Assembly (NCBI GenBank): GCA_963576475.1
Contig: OY754980.1
Coordinates: 31,032,185-31,096,184 of the forward strand
DNA: 64,000 bases
Source: Molanna angustata
Taxonomy: Eukaryota; Arthropoda; Insecta; Trichoptera; Molannidae
Direction of reading: 5' to 3'
Below, in pieces: positions 35,700 through 47,938 of the stretch. The translations under genes were made by a program, and so were the position numbers. A model generated the notes under the pieces. The model ran no database searches. It was not told the DNA's origin and was given only the letters and a program-made list of their open reading frames with translations. Within the stretch, counting starts at the first letter, position 1; the number at the start of each line of letters is the position of its first letter.

Positions 35700-36105
35700 C
35701 ACATACCATCGCGCCATGTCCCTCGTGGGGTAATAAGAGAGAACCAAACGCCACATTTTCTATCCTAGCACGCATCAATCACTTCTTCAACATTCATGCA
35801 TCGTCTCATACATATTCGTCTGTTGATCATGCTTCTAAGATTGCCGTCTGTCAGAATATGAATCACATGGTCATGCAGTTCCATTCTTGGGCGACCACGA
35901 CCTCTCATTCCATTCCTGTCAGCACTGTATATTTTCTTCGTCAGGCGTTCCTCATTCATTCTCCCCATGTGGCCAAACCATCTCAATGTGTTAACTTTCA
36001 TTTATTAATGACATCTTTCTTTATATTTCATTCTTTCCTTATGTCCTCATTTCTTACCCTGTCCCATATCGTTCTATTACAGATTCTTCTTAACGTATTT
36101 TTCGA
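35700..36105 (-). mobile_element. LINE RT C-terminal remnant (RWFGH type)
   Basis: On the minus strand the frame from 36,001 to 35,765 reads MKVNTLRWFGHMGRMNEERL, GMRGRGRPRM and INRRICMRRCMNVEEVIDAC. Decayed homology continues in another frame to GHGAMVC near 35,705. LRWFGH followed by GRGRPR and an NRR-x-CM block is the standard end of a large insect LINE group. Upstream, toward 36,105, the frame is broken. Confidence 0.85.
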
Positions 36106-36147
36106 AATAATTTATAGAAAAAAAATATAATTAATTTTTCAATTTGT

Positions 36148-36260
36148 CATCGACCGCCGTGAAATAAGTAAGCCGTTTGGCTTTTATGTCAGCGTCCAAG
36201 GTTTGATTCCCAACATGAGTGCAAACTTTCCTTCTCTGGATCGCAATCACTGTTTAGTAG
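36148..36260 (+). mobile_element. SINE C copy, degenerate
   Basis: The head GACCGCCGTG, GTAAGCCGTTTGGCTTTTAT, GCGTCCAAGGTTTGATTCCC aligns with the 34.9 kb copy. The tail is lost. Confidence 0.65.
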
Positions 36261-36577
36261 CAAATCGCAAATTCATTCTTAAAAAAAAAAGATTTTGCAG
36301 ATGAAATCATAAAGAAGAAATGAATTATGCCTAGGGTATATTATGGAAAAATAATCAGATCTTAGTTAATGCACTCTTTACATAATATTATATTTACATA
36401 TTATGGAGTCGATTGAATTTATAGTTTGGGATTTACAGAAAACACAACATTTCAAAGGACGTCATTATACATATGAAAAACATTGTAACTTTTCTCTATG
36501 TTTACACTATCTTCATGATACCTGTTGAAAAATCGATTAAAAAATAATATTAGGTACTTAAAATTTTAAAACCATTT

Positions 36578-36693
36578 AAGCATAAATGCTTGTACTATTA
36601 TTATAGGTGAACAAAATCAGTCGTGGCAGGATTCGAACTCGCGACCACTGGATTACTAACCCAATGCGTTAACCGGTCAGCCACCACCCATCT
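36578..36693 (-). mobile_element. SINE B copy
   Basis: On the minus strand it reads AGATGGGTGGTGGCTGACCG, GTTAACGCATTGGGTTAGTA, GCGAGTTCGAATCCTGCCAC and then AAGCATTTATGCTTAAAT. The A box is weakened. Confidence 0.8.
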
Positions 36694-36704
36694 GATTTAT
36701 TAAC

Positions 36705-36990
36705 TTCATGTACAATGGCGGGTTTATTGCCATAATACAATTTCTTACAACCAACCAAAGCAAAATGAGTCCATAAAAAGTTAAGTATGTAGGTAATAGG
36801 GACATTCAATTTTTAACAAAAAAAAACAAACATGTAGTATCAATTAAATAAAAAAAAAAGTCATACATTATGTTGATAATAAAATCAATGTAAAATCACA
36901 GAAACAAAGAAAGGAAGAAGACTATGGTATGGGAGGAGAGATATGGTGAAGGAGTTTCAATTAAGAGTGATTAGACAGTTATTAAAATAA
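36705..36990 (-). mobile_element. L1-type LINE 3' UTR
   Basis: On the minus strand, ending at 36,705, lies GGTTGGTTGTAAGAAATTG, then TATTATGGCAATAAACCCGC, the family tail. The preceding UTR matches the right-edge copy (63.7 kb) loosely. No coding part remains. Confidence 0.6.
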
Positions 36991-37017
36991 TAATAATAAT
37001 AATCAATATATCAGAAA

Positions 37018-37578
37018 ATATAAAAGCTAGAACGCTGGAAATCGGTACGAACATGGACAAACACCAAATCTCAAATTAGTTTGTTGAGTTTCTCAAACAT
37101 TTTTTATTAGTAGGTGTTTAACTACCTATATTTCCAAAATTTTTAAAAATATCGAAAAAAGCCGAAACACCCCAAGTAGAAAATTTAATTTTCTACAAAA
37201 AATATGAACATTGTATTAGTACATCTAAAAATATTTTAACATTTTTTATGAAAATTGATTTTAGTGAAGACATCGCTTCATACAATTTCTAGGGCAGTCG
37301 CCTATACACAATATGTAAGAAGACTTAATAGATTGATACTTAATCTCCAAACATACATAAATACCATCATGCTGTTTTCATATTCCGGGTAGGAGAAAAG
37401 GACTGACCTCCATGCTGTCCTATCTTTACACACATACCTACATGTGTTGTATAGAAAACAAAATATCTTAAAATATTCAATAATTTGTAATTATGGGTTT
37501 ATCGTTTGGTACATATTCTTCAACTATAAATAATTTCGCTATCGACAGTTGGATCTCATGTGTTACATGCAACTAGTA
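37018..37578 (-). repeat. Dispersed repeat R950, copy 2 (partial)
   Basis: The 5' end, CATGCAACTAGT in complement, lies at 37,567-37,578. The copy continues through GATCTCATGTGTTAC, the CATATTCCGGGTAGG region, and CGCTTCATACAATTT to a CTAGAACGCTGG block near 37,030. The 3' third is missing. Confidence 0.78.
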
Positions 37579-38257
37579 ATAATAATCATGACATTAATAT
37601 CTCATAGGAGTGGAGAGTAAAACTCAAAACTGGAATCACTGTAAAGTAACGACTCGAATCGTATAAACGAAGAATTCGGATCATTATGAACGAAAGATTA
37701 GTTACTTGACTCAGTCACTGCACCTCAGTTTAACCCAGACTGAAGAATTCCACATGTGCTGAAGAATTCCACTGTTTGGGTGTTTATGAATATAAAACAG
37801 AACTTTAGGATTTGTGAATAAGAACGTAAATCGTATGAAAGTCATGGAGTACTTTGAACAGATTTATGGGCGTACGATACAAAGAAACGCACGCAACTTT
37901 GATACTAAAAACCGCGGAGTTCGTTGTTGGTTGGTAATAAATTCTGGCGGAACAAATCTCATTATGAGCGGGTATCACACGAGCAGGTTGAAAAGAGATA
38001 TTTCAGGTTTTATTAATTTATTTTATTTTAGTTACTAGTCTATTTAGATACCTAAAAAACATTTTTTTAAATACATATTGAAGGTTTTTTAAACAAATTT
38101 TGAAAAATATAAAATTTTGTAGCACAAAAGTTTTTTTTTCACAAAATACCATTAATATTATTTGTTTATGTTAAAGTGTATTGACAATGCATAAAAAATA
38201 TGTGAAAATGTAAAAATAATCTTTTTAAAAAGTAAATAACAATAATAAATACTTTCT
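37579..38257. other. Unassigned sequence
   Basis: The 74-codon frame at 37,814-38,038 is not recognisable. A 17-bp word, GAAGAATTCCACTGTTT-like, is partly duplicated near 37,743-37,775. Confidence 0.4.
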
Positions 38258-38486
38258 TGCATCCTTCACAAATAGCGAGTTTATTGCCAAATGGCATGAT
38301 AAAGGTGAGAAAAATAAATAAATAAATAAATAAAAAAAATCCAAATAACCGGTATTTGCAGCCCAGAGAAGCAAAATTTACGTGAGGAATGTATTAAGTT
38401 CAATCCATCTGTTGGGGATCGAACCTAGGACGCTCGCACATATGCCAAACGGCTCACCAACTGTACCAAGGTGGCAGGCAAATTTA
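38258..38486 (-). mobile_element. SINE C copy with internal (TTTA)n insertion
   Basis: The minus-strand head reads GCCACCTTGGTACAGTTGGT, GAGCCG, GCGTCCTAGGTTCGATCCCC; the tail holds ATGCCATTTGGCAATAAACT. An (ATTT)n run at 38,312-38,330 sits between them. Confidence 0.78.
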
Positions 38487-38727
38487 AAGATAATTATGGT
38501 TAAAAATTACGCCGTTTTTCTATTTGAATAGGTCAAGATGGCAGAACTTTACAACCTGTAATGTATGAATTTAGTTCAATGGTAGGTACCTAAAACATAA
38601 TTTTACTATAGTAGTATCTACATAATATATTGTGTATTTTTTTTTAATTTTGTCAATACTGACGGTGTTGAATTCCATAATGATGGGTATTTTAAATCAA
38701 ACAAATGATTTGGTCTGCATATATATT

Positions 38728-38795
38728 TTTTTCCTGAATCCAGGACGACCGTTTCAGCTTATTAGGCCATTATCAACTGGTTGATAACCAGCTCA
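38728..38795 (-). other. Hammerhead-ribozyme-like core, degenerate
   Basis: On the minus strand the order is GTTGATAATGGC, CUAAUAA (two changes from CUGAUGA), GCU, GAAACGGUC, GUCCUGGAUUCAGG. The parallel copy at 61,140-61,200 has CUGAUAA and GAAGGGGUC instead. A consensus of both is closer to CUGAUAA plus GAAACGGUC. Activity is unlikely in either copy. Confidence 0.45.
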
Positions 38796-39233
38796 ATTAA
38801 GAGAAACGTGAGCGACACTCTACTAAACATTTGGCAAAACCGCTGGACGACCTGTCTAGTTGGTAGAGTTACCTTTTTATTTTTTCCTAACGTGAGGTCG
38901 CGACTGAAATCTCCTTGGGTTGTTCCAGACTTTTGGACTTCTCAATTTCTCACAGGACACGGTAACTTTAAAAGCTATCTCCATCGCTTCAACATTGCTC
39001 CCCCTTCCTCATGTCAGTTTTGTCAATGTCCGGACCAAACTTCGGATCACATCCTTTGGGAGTGTTCCCACCCAATTGTGTCCTCTTACAGATCGGAGCT
39101 CCTCGTTGCTGTCCGTGGGCCTCTTCAAGGTCCCATTGGACATGCGGACTTAGTGATCTCGAAGAACAAGTACAAAGCCTTCAAACGATTTTGCCATAGA
39201 TACGGTGCCTTATTATCCGAAGATTCTCACTGA
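38781..39233 (+). mobile_element. R1-like LINE RT C-terminus (150-codon open frame)
   Basis: The frame reads IWQNRWTTCLVGRVTFLFFP, LTGHGNFKSYLHRFNIAPPS and SCQFCQCPDQTSDHILWECS. WQ-x-RW near the start, the GHG-F-x2-YLHRF block and the C-x2-C-x8-H-x4-C finger (CQFCQCPDQTSDHILWEC) are typical for the region after the RT domain in R1/Jockey-type insect LINEs. The frame ends in a stop at 39,233 and is followed directly by the family's 3' UTR. It is 5'-truncated near 38,800; the first codons probably come from the preceding element. Confidence 0.87.
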
Positions 39234-39271
39234 CTTTTCTGTTTCCAGAGATCTTGGTCACTTCTCTGATG

Positions 39272-39532
<261 letters not shown>

Positions 39533-39563
39533 GTTAAATCTAAGGTTTTCGCGAGTACAAAAT

Positions 39564-40048
<485 letters not shown>

Positions 40049-40437
40049 TCTGAAGTCGCCGACAGTCCGCAAGTGTGAATCTCAATTCGCACTTGTTGAT
40101 TGTTCTTTTTGCACCATGGTGCCGAGATTGCTAATCTAGAGGGCTCCATGAGCTACTCTTCGTGCCATACATTGTTTTTTTTTTTGACGTTCATTCTAGC
40201 GTTCTGCGAAGGGGCCGTTGACAGTCCCCATATGCGGAGCGGGTGGTGGTGAGGTAGCGTATATATGTAGACCAAATCATTTGTTTGATTTAAAATACCC
40301 ATTAATATTGTGTATTCAAATTTTAGTTCTTATGATTTTAAATATGAGATTGTTTTTGTTTTAAGAAAAATATTGTAAGCTTATGTTAACCTTGATAAAA
40401 AAAGATTGCCAATCTTTAATATAGCAATATAAGCGTG

Positions 40438-40510
40438 ATAAATGAATTTAAATAAATTTCTCCTCTTCTGGGGATCGAACCCTGGACGCCCGCTTAGAAA
40501 CCAATCGTTT
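40438..40510 (-). mobile_element. SINE C head fragment
   Basis: On the minus strand GGGCGTCCAGGGTTCGATCC followed by GAGGAGAAATTTATTTAAA matches the 34.9 kb copy. It is truncated at both ends. Confidence 0.65.
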
Positions 40511-40871
40511 ATAATGTAGATATGAGGGTGATAAAAATTTAACTATTTTATTACGCATTATGAGTTTTATAAATGCATGCCTTATGCCATTTTCAATAGA
40601 AAATGAATGCATCATAAAAAATATTATGTCTATCGATGTAATCTCCTTGTGTAATATAACATGACGAGGTGTAATGGTGTGGTTAGATTGTGTAGTGTAG
40701 TCGTATTTAGTAATGGTCGTTAGTAATATAAGGTGACTCTGCGCACAGCGCAAACATCAATAGATCTGTCTGACTACACCTTAACATCTTCAACACAACA
40801 CATTTAACACCATATAACCGGGCTGACTCATCATACTTAAAAATATCATTTATTGATTATTATTAAAAGCG
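40511..40871. other. Unassigned sequence
   Basis: The minus-strand 101-codon frame at 40,448-40,753 starts within this stretch and ends in SINE C, and shows no domain. Confidence 0.4.
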
Positions 40872-40875
40872 TTAA

Positions 40876-41549
40876 GGGGGGGACTGCTGCCAACGTACCT
40901 ATTTTTCAATATGATATACCATCATTATTTCTTATCAAATCGTTTTGAAAAAAATAATTTAGATAGTTTGGGTATCAATAAAGAAAAATATTTCTTTACT
41001 TTTTGATAATGTTCTGTATAAATTCTTGTAGAAAAATAATGGCGTACCCCGATTTTCAACGTTTATCTTATATTTTTAATAAAATAAAAGGCGTAGTTCA
41101 ACATATTTTTTTTAAATTAAAGAACACAAAAATATCTAGAAAAATATGATGTGACGTTGCATTAATGCTTCAGGTTTAGTAAGAAAACCTAAAAAACATT
41201 TATTTTCCATTCAGCGCCATTGCGAAATAAAAGTTTTTTTTTATTTATTTACTTAACCTGATGCATTAATTCAACGTTACATCGTATTTTTCCAGATATT
41301 TTGATCATATTTAATTTATAAAAAAATATAAGGCTCTATATCTTATAGTTTTTTAGAAATTTAAGATAAATGTCAAAAATCGGGATATGCTTCCTACAAG
41401 AATATATACAGAACATAATTGCAAAGTTAAGGTATATTTTTCTTTATTAATATTCAAACTAACTAGCTTATTTTTTTAAAATGATTCGTTTTGTAGTAAT
41501 GATGCAAATTCAAATTGAAAAAATAGGTACGTTGGCGGCAGTCACCCTC
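40876..41549. mobile_element. 674-bp MITE with TTAA flanks and about 330-bp inverted arms
   Basis: The left half (GGGGGGGACTGCTGCCAACG...) and right half (...CGTTGGCGGCAGTCACCCTC) are inverted copies over nearly their full length at roughly three-quarters identity. Both halves carry AATAAAGAAAAATAT, TATGTTCTGTATA-like and GCATCAGGTT/GCTTCAGGTT blocks. TTAA stands at 40,872-40,875 and again at 41,550-41,553, which fits the TTAA target duplication of piggyBac-type elements. No ORF is present, so it would be non-autonomous. Confidence 0.82.
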
Positions 41550-41639
41550 TTAATTTTTTTTTTAGTTTAAGGCAATTCACCCTGTAAAGAGTGCTATGTG
41601 CCAATTATTTCATGTCAGAGGAGAAAATTTAATTTTTTT

Positions 41640-41935
41640 ATAAATTTATGTCATTCAATGAAAGGAATTTTGAAATAACGGACAGTAGGTACACGTGAAT
41701 TATTAAGAGACAAAAGATGTTGGATATTAAGTGGAGATTGGTGAGTGATTTTAATTAATTGTTTGTATATATTTTTGAAGGCGGAATTATTTTTACAGTT
41801 AAAAAATACACGATCAATTGTCTCATCCTCATCACCACACTGGCAAAGTGGACTATTTAGAACTTTAATTTGATACAGATTGGACGCAATTGAACAATGG
41901 CCAATTTATATTCTAGAAATACATAATATTAATCG
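41640..41935 (-). mobile_element. LINE C-terminal remnant with a CQCGDEDET finger
   Basis: On the minus strand, near 41,900-41,780, it reads IGHCSIASNLYQIKVLNSPL, CQCGDEDETIDRVFFNCKN, then LNIQHLLSLNNS. RIGH-C-x-L with a CxC-x6-x6-C finger is the typical post-RT segment of I/Jockey-type LINEs. The ORF is decayed and 5'-truncated. Confidence 0.72.
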
Positions 41936-42284
41936 TTTAGATATGGTTTAGAGGAAAAATTTTGTTGGATACCTGCATGATAAGCACCCTTATATTTTTT
42001 TGTTTTGTACCAAAATAATTAATATAGTACCAACACAACAAAAAAAACTTTAAAAAAGTTAAAAATAAATATAAATATTTTTTAATAACGTGGAATAATC
42101 CGCTGTTATACCGCGTACATCGTATGGACGATAGCCAGATGCCAAAAATAATCTTCACAACACGTACAAAAAAATAAATAAATAGTAGGTATATATATTA
42201 AATATTCATATATTAAAAAGACAGCTAAAAATAACTGTAGGTTATTATCAAAAAGATCAAGAGTAGTTTTGAACAAGCGATTTC

Positions 42285-42485
42285 TATTATCTTCTTCTTC
42301 TTCTTCCTCAGCCGTTTTCAATCCATCGTTGGATATAGGCCTCCCCCTTGCTCCTCCACATGTCTCTATTCCGGGCACATTGCATTCAATTTACTCCCAC
42401 AGTCTTTCTGATGTCATCCGACAATCTAGCCTGTGGTCTTCCCCACTCCTTCTTCCCGTTCTAGGTCCCGTTCTATTTCTATTAT
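42285..42485 (-). mobile_element. LINE RT tail with (GAA)n end
   Basis: On the minus strand one frame reads RRPQARLSDDIRKTVGVN, a stop, MQCARNRDMWRSKGEAYIQ and RWIENG, followed by (GAAGAA)n at 42,291-42,306. It is the classic end of an insect LINE RT group, with one nonsense codon in the surviving part. Confidence 0.82.
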
Positions 42486-43092
42486 CACACACTATCAAAT
42501 AAAAAAAATATTCAACGTAAATACAGTTTGCACAAATGTTGAAAGTCAGAAGGTACATAAAAAAAACAATTCCTAACATATGTACTAGCACAAGATGCAC
42601 GCTGCCGCCCAACCACCGCCGACACATTTTATCTACATTATGCTGAAATTTCATTATGTTCCTGTAAAGTGGCTTGATGCTCGAATTTCTTGTAAGTGAT
42701 TCGGCTCGATTATTTTTTCATAATCCTTAACAAGGTACAGGTTCCCTACGGATCACTTCTTACGCGTTAGTTACACACAGGATGTAACTTTATAGGTAGG
42801 TACCTATTTGTTAGTTAACACACACATATTCAATAGGTAGGTACTTACCAGTAAGTAAATCTACATATATTATATTATACGTAGTACTAACATTTATTTC
42901 TACAGTAGGTACTCTTGATTATTCGTTTTATTTATGACAGGGTTGGCAATTTTTGCTTAGATTAAAAACCGTTTTTGCAGGTTTTTCCGTTTCATATTTA
43001 AGTTTGAATGATCAAACACTGATAATCTAGTGTACCTATTTCTTTAAGTGTTAGGAATAACTTATTATAAAAAAATAAGAATTAGGTAACTA
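42486..43092. other. Unassigned sequence
   Basis: TAGGTAGGTACCTA words are dense near 42,795-42,845. No element is recognised. Confidence 0.45.
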
Positions 43093-44035
43093 TAACTAGT
43101 TGCATGTAACACATGAGATCCAACTGTCGATAGCGATAGTATGTGTAGTTGAAGAATACGTACCAAATTATTTTATTTATTTTGGATTAACAGTACAGTA
43201 GAGTATAATGATATTAAAAACAATGAAAAAAAACAAGTAAATGTAGACTACGGTACATAATAATAGGACATCATATCAAGTAATTGTTAAAGCTCAACAT
43301 ACAATTTACGACAAATGAGAAAAAACAAAATTATAGGATCACACCTGAAACATACATTATAAACCCATATATCCAAATTATTGAATATTTTAAGATAGTT
43401 TGTATTATGTATATACAAAACATGTAGGTATGTATATCAAGATAGGATAGTATGGAGGTCAGTCCTTTTTTCTTTCCCAGAATATGAAAACAGCATGATG
43501 GTATGTAAGTATGTTTGGAGATTAAGTACTTATCAAACTATTGAGTCTCCTTAGATATTGTGTATATAGGCCACACTGCCATAGGTACAAATTGTATGAA
43601 GCGATGCCGTCACTAAATTCAACTTTTATAAAAAATTGTTAAAAATCTTTTGAAATGTTCTACTATAATGTTCACATCTTTTAAAGAAAATTAAATCATA
43701 TAATTAAGAGTGTTTCGGCTTTTTTCGGTATTTTTTGAAATTTTAGAAATATAGGAAGTTAAACACAAATTTATCAAAAAAAAAAATGTTTGAGTAACCT
43801 TGGAACTTTTTTGAAAAAACAAATTTGAGGTTATGTATTTGTTTGTATTTCTCTGGTTGGTTGTAAAAAATTGTCTACTGGCAACAAGCTCACCAGTGTA
43901 GGTACAGTATATTTGATTATATTATGTACAGAAAGATGAATAAATAAAATAAATATGTTCATACAAATTTTCAACGTTCTAGCTTTTATGGTTTTTCTCG
44001 ACAACTCCTGATTCAAAATTCTGAATATAAAACTG
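43093..44035 (+). repeat. Dispersed repeat R950, copy 3, with two nested insertions
   Basis: The family landmarks AACTAGTTGCATGTAACAC, GATCCAACTGTCGATAGCG and GCATGATGGTATGTAAGTA are present. About 200 bp of unrelated text (43,171-43,372) and a LINE tail (43,848-43,953) interrupt the copy. After the latter, family text resumes with TTCAACGTTCTAGCTTTTAT. Confidence 0.8.
43848..43953 (+). mobile_element. Minimal L1-type LINE 3' tail insertion
   Basis: CTCTGGTTGGTTGTAAAAAA, CTGGCAACAAGCTCACCAGT, ATATTATGTACA and an (ATAAA)n tail match the last 100 bp of the 61.0 kb LINE. It is a severely 5'-truncated copy inside R950. Confidence 0.75.
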
Positions 44036-44042
44036 GCAGTGC

Positions 44043-44135
44043 TTCTTGTTGATATTGCTTCTCTGGTCTCGAAACGCTGCTGGTTAGTAGGAATAAATTG
44101 CAACATAGCAATAAACTCACCACGTATGCAGGGTA
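44043..44135 (+). mobile_element. SINE C tail fragment
   Basis: ATATTGCTTCTCTGGTCTCG, GCTGGTTAGTAGGAATAAAT and AGCAATAAACTCACCAC align with the 3' half of the 34.9 kb copy. The head is missing. Confidence 0.65.
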
Positions 44136-44157
44136 TGGTGCTATTTTTTTAAAAGTA

Positions 44158-44252
44158 GTGGTTGAAGCGGGGGAACCTCGGGTGGAGGCCCCTCTAGATC
44201 TTATGCCCCTAAGCTTTAGCCCTATTAGTCTTTATGTAAATCCGGCCCTGTG
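44158..44252 (-). mobile_element. hAT-type terminal fragment (CAGGGCCGG)
   Basis: On the minus strand it begins CAGGGCCGGATTTACATAAA and continues with CTAATAGGGCTAAAGCTTAG. CAGGGCCGGATT is a widely conserved hAT terminal repeat. The other end is not visible nearby. Confidence 0.55.
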
Positions 44253-44989
44253 AATTGGATAATCAAGATACATCATTCTGTAACCAGGTATTTATACTAT
44301 ACAACTAGTTAGATGCATCGTCAAGTATACTCAGTATGTATGTATTATGTATATGTACATATATATCCCTGTAAACATTATTTCAAGTTGATACTAACCA
44401 TTCCATACAAGCGGACACATCATTCGTCCTGCGTCTATATGTTCAGTAGCCCATACAGATGCGCATTACTCCAGTGGCTCCCAACCTTTTTAGAACTGGG
44501 ACCACAAGGTTCACAATAAACTGTTTATATAAAAAAAATATTTTCGTCTCACTTAAAATCAACAGTACCTACCTAGCAGGGGCGTGCCCAGAACGTACAG
44601 AACCCTGAAATAAAATTTGCATACGTCGAATATATGAAGATTTTGAACATAAATTCATCCTTTTTCATTTCAGTGGCCATGAAAAATATTTTTCAATCAG
44701 ATACCTAAATAAGGATTGACATTTTGTGGCCCTGACAAAGATCGCATTTACATTTCAATTTCCAATCTTGTATGGTTATAATTAAACAACTGAAAAAACA
44801 CTTAGTCGTGAATCAGTATTTAATTGTTTAATTTTTGTGTATTTTTTTACATATTGTATTTATAGGCAAGTCAAGGTTTTCGGCTTCTATAAGCATCTTC
44901 GCTACTGCTACCTAGGTACTAATCTAATGGAAAAATCTAAATAATAAAAAAATCAATTAATGCAAATGAAACTGTGAGAGGAAGATCAA

Positions 44990-45245
44990 AAATAACCGAT
45001 ATAATCCACCCACCGTGTGGCGACTCTGAAATGGAAATGGGCGGGACACGTAGCCAGAAGCCCGGACAAAGAGTGTGCTGACATGGAGACCTTGTACAAC
45101 AAAGAGAGGTGTGGGACTGTTGCGATGAGGTGCGAGATGATACACAACGATATGCTGGGACATCCTGAATGCAAATTGCACAGGACAGGACGACGTGGAG
45201 TCGAATGGAGGAGTCGTTCCTTTAGGAGTGGACGGAAGAATAAAA
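44990..45245 (+). mobile_element. LINE RT C-terminal remnant (WKWAGHVAR type)
   Basis: The frame at 45,017 reads MATLKWKWAGHVARSPDKEC. The segment LKW(K/R)WAGH(V/I)AR is a hallmark of one insect LINE RT group. Downstream, GHPECKLHRTGRRGVEWRSR is decayed. Confidence 0.75.
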
Positions 45246-45399
45246 TCTACGAAAAAGAAACACAAAATTTAAAAAAAAATACTTAAAACAACATTTATAA
45301 AAATAATGTTCAAAGTTAATTTTATTTAGACAAATGATCGCGCAGAGTTTAAAAATCGAACTTACTTAATTGAATTTTCAAGTTTAAAAAGCCATTGGA

Positions 45400-45562
45400 C
45401 CTGCCCCCCTAAGACAACGTGTCATTTAGCTCAAGAAAAAGTAACTCAATATATGGAAGTGACAGTTGTCACTTGACTGCCAACTGTCACTTCCATACAT
45501 TGAGTTATCTTTTCTTGTTTCTTTTCTTGAGCTAAATGACACATTGTCTAGGGCGCTGATCT
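45400..45562. mobile_element. Palindromic element, 163 bp
   Basis: The arms contain GTGTCATTTAGCTCAAGAAA with TATGGAAGTGACAGTTG and the inverted counterpart. They flank a 12-base loop at 45,469-45,480. The right arm is longer by a duplicated TTTCTTG stretch. Confidence 0.85.
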
Positions 45563-46513
45563 GTGATGAAATAACATAATCTATGTATTCATCAAGGGGT
45601 GCAAAGTTTTTTTTCACATATTGCAGAGTGTAATTGACCAAGTATCATTTAATTATTTCACAATAGATTATGTTGTATTTTTTTCTTATAAACATGTTCT
45701 GTATTTGAATTTACCATTATTTGTCGTATAAAACAACTGAGTGGTAAGTACCACATTGACAGTAAACAACAACTTAGATCATGTAACTATGACTACTGCA
45801 GTGTGACTGATGTAGTCATCATCTTTGCATTTTGGCCACAGAAGCTTATACTACGCGGGTGTATTGATGTTAGATTCCCATCTCTCTCTCATGTTCTAAG
45901 GTATACAATTTATGGTTCAACGTGAAACATTATATAATTAATTTTCTACACTAAGTGCATTCTACACTACTTCTCCATATTATAAACTTTAACTATGCCA
46001 ATTCTCAAAAGTTTCCTAAAAACGGGATCCAAAGTATTCGCTTCACGTATTAATTAACCTATAATAATATTTTATGTTGATATTGAACAACAAAAAAAAA
46101 GAAAATTAAAATAAATATTTTATTTTCATATTTCGTGGACTATATTTTGGATCAGACGGTCCGCGGACCACAGGTTGGGTAACAAAAAAAACACAAAACA
46201 TACATGCCTATATCAATATATATTTAGGTATAAGTATGTATATGTATATTTTGTGATTGGTCTGGCTTTACTCCACCATAGTTAACAGATGCATATTCCG
46301 AAAGCTGGAGGAGTTTTTATCTGTTGTTATGTGTTTACTAAAATATATATTTTTTGATTCGGCACCGTGTAGTTGTACTAGGTAAACATAGAGGCATGTT
46401 GGTCGTACTACTACACTACGAATTCATAAACATTATCTTTTACTGTCAGTAAAGTAAACTGTCGTATATTTATGAACTTGTACAATAGGTATTCGTGTCT
46501 TTTGGAATTAGCC

Positions 46514-47046
46514 TAAAGCAGCCCATTCACGATAGTGTCATTCGGCGTCGTTCCATATGGATCGGCTCCATTTGGAGCATTGTAAAATTTTCATCACACT
46601 CACGGGCGCGCCATCGAGCCATCAAAATTAGTATACGCAAGCGGTCGGCGCTTTCACATTGATAGGTTCTATTTTTTTTAAATTTTCAAGTAAAAATGAG
46701 TTATAATCCTGATGATGAGTTTTATACAACTGCTATTTAGCGGTTTGTTTATATATAAATAGAAAAAAACAACGAGAAAATGTTGTATTTTCGCATTCAC
46801 GAGAGTGTCAAACAGCTCGGCGCAATGAGATGGCGCAATGTACCGCTGGTTTTTACACTCACGAGCATGCCGTGCCGACAGGATGCGCCGCGCCGTTTTC
46901 GCAGTACTACAGAGTTTCGATCGTTTGGAATTCCATTTTGGTGTGTCAGGCCAATTGGGCTGCGCGGGATTTGACATTCACAAGCGCATTTTGGAGTGAT
47001 GGCAAGCCGTTTGGCAGGATGGCACGATCGTAAATGGGGGCCTTTA
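46514..47046. mobile_element. 533-bp TIR element with subterminal CATTCACGA repeats
   Basis: The ends TAAAGCAGCCCATTCACGAT and ATCGTAAATGGGGGCCTTTA are inverted copies with five mismatches. The interior repeats CATTCACGA or ACTCACG followed by TGTCAAACGGCTCGG-like text several times and is GC-richer than its surroundings. Subterminal repeats of this kind suggest transposase binding sites. No long ORF of known type is present, so it is a MITE candidate. Confidence 0.65.
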
Positions 47047-47144
47047 CGATAACTGAGTTAAAGGTCCCCGGTGGAGACACAGTAGGTTTATAATTGTTTT
47101 TTTAGTGATAAATATCATCTCACATGTCCACATAAATAAGTTGT

Positions 47145-47262
47145 TATTTATTTATATATTTATACATATTTCTGTACATAATGTATACAAATATAATTGT
47201 ACACTGGCGGGCTTATTGCCATTAGGCAATTTCTTCCAACCAACCAGAATTATTGGATGGTT
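47145..47262 (-). mobile_element. L1-type LINE 3' tail
   Basis: On the minus strand it reads GGTTGGTTGGAAGAAATTGC, CTAATGGCAATAAGCCCGCC, ATTATGTACAG and an A/T-rich tail, equal to the 61.0 kb LINE end. Coding sequence is absent. Confidence 0.75.
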
Positions 47263-47938
47263 AATTTAATATTTTCTTAGTCGCCATAGATAAAATAAAA
47301 TACTATCAGTCAGTTTAGAATGAATTGAAAAAATATCCAAGTAAGTACATATTATTAATGTTAGGCAAAACGAGTGGGTTGTGGCCAACGCCACATTCCT
47401 CGTTGCAAAGTCACTTCACAAAGTATTCAAATTTTGTAGGTACGGAATATTTTCAGCCTTTTCATGAAATGAGTTTGTTAAATTATTTTTAACTTAAATA
47501 TTTAATATGAAAACTTGATGCCACTTTATGAAAGTAAAAATAATTTGAAATATGAAAATAAAAAAAACAAAATTTATGTTTCCTGAGCTTGGGGTCACAT
47601 TGAAATATCTGACAGGTAAATAAATTGAGAACCATTAATTAGATATCCTTCAAAATTTAACGGAGTCCATGCGAGTATTAGATTCCTATACAAATTTACA
47701 AAATTTGAAAATAATCGAATGAATACTTTAGTAAAAGAGAATAAACACGCCGTACATAGACCATACACACGCACAAGATATATTGTGATGAAACGTTCAG
47801 AATACACTATCAGCATGATACTAGTTGACAATGTGCAGTAATCTTAAAAATCGTGAATTCATATGTCCCCTGTAATATCCCCTTGGCGTAGTGAGGAGTC
47901 AAGAAACGTACTTCGATAATTTCATTGAATGACTTCGG

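Larger units (their letters stand above)
44472..46185. mobile_element. Possible decayed hAT element, about 1.7 kb
   Basis: The left edge, CAGTGGCTCCCAACCTTTTT, is a typical hAT terminal repeat. Near 46,160-46,182 CGGACCACAGGTTGGGTAAC is an approximate inverted counterpart. A second hAT-like start, CAGGGGCGTGCCCAGAA, lies at 44,577. The interior carries a LINE RT remnant and a palindrome but no transposase that I can read. The two ends may belong to different elements. Confidence 0.4.

Noticed and set aside
46678..47033. Three overlapping 64-99 codon frames at 46.7-47.0 kb
   Set aside because: All lie in the TIR element with CATTCACGA repeats and are in mutually exclusive frames; none shows a domain.
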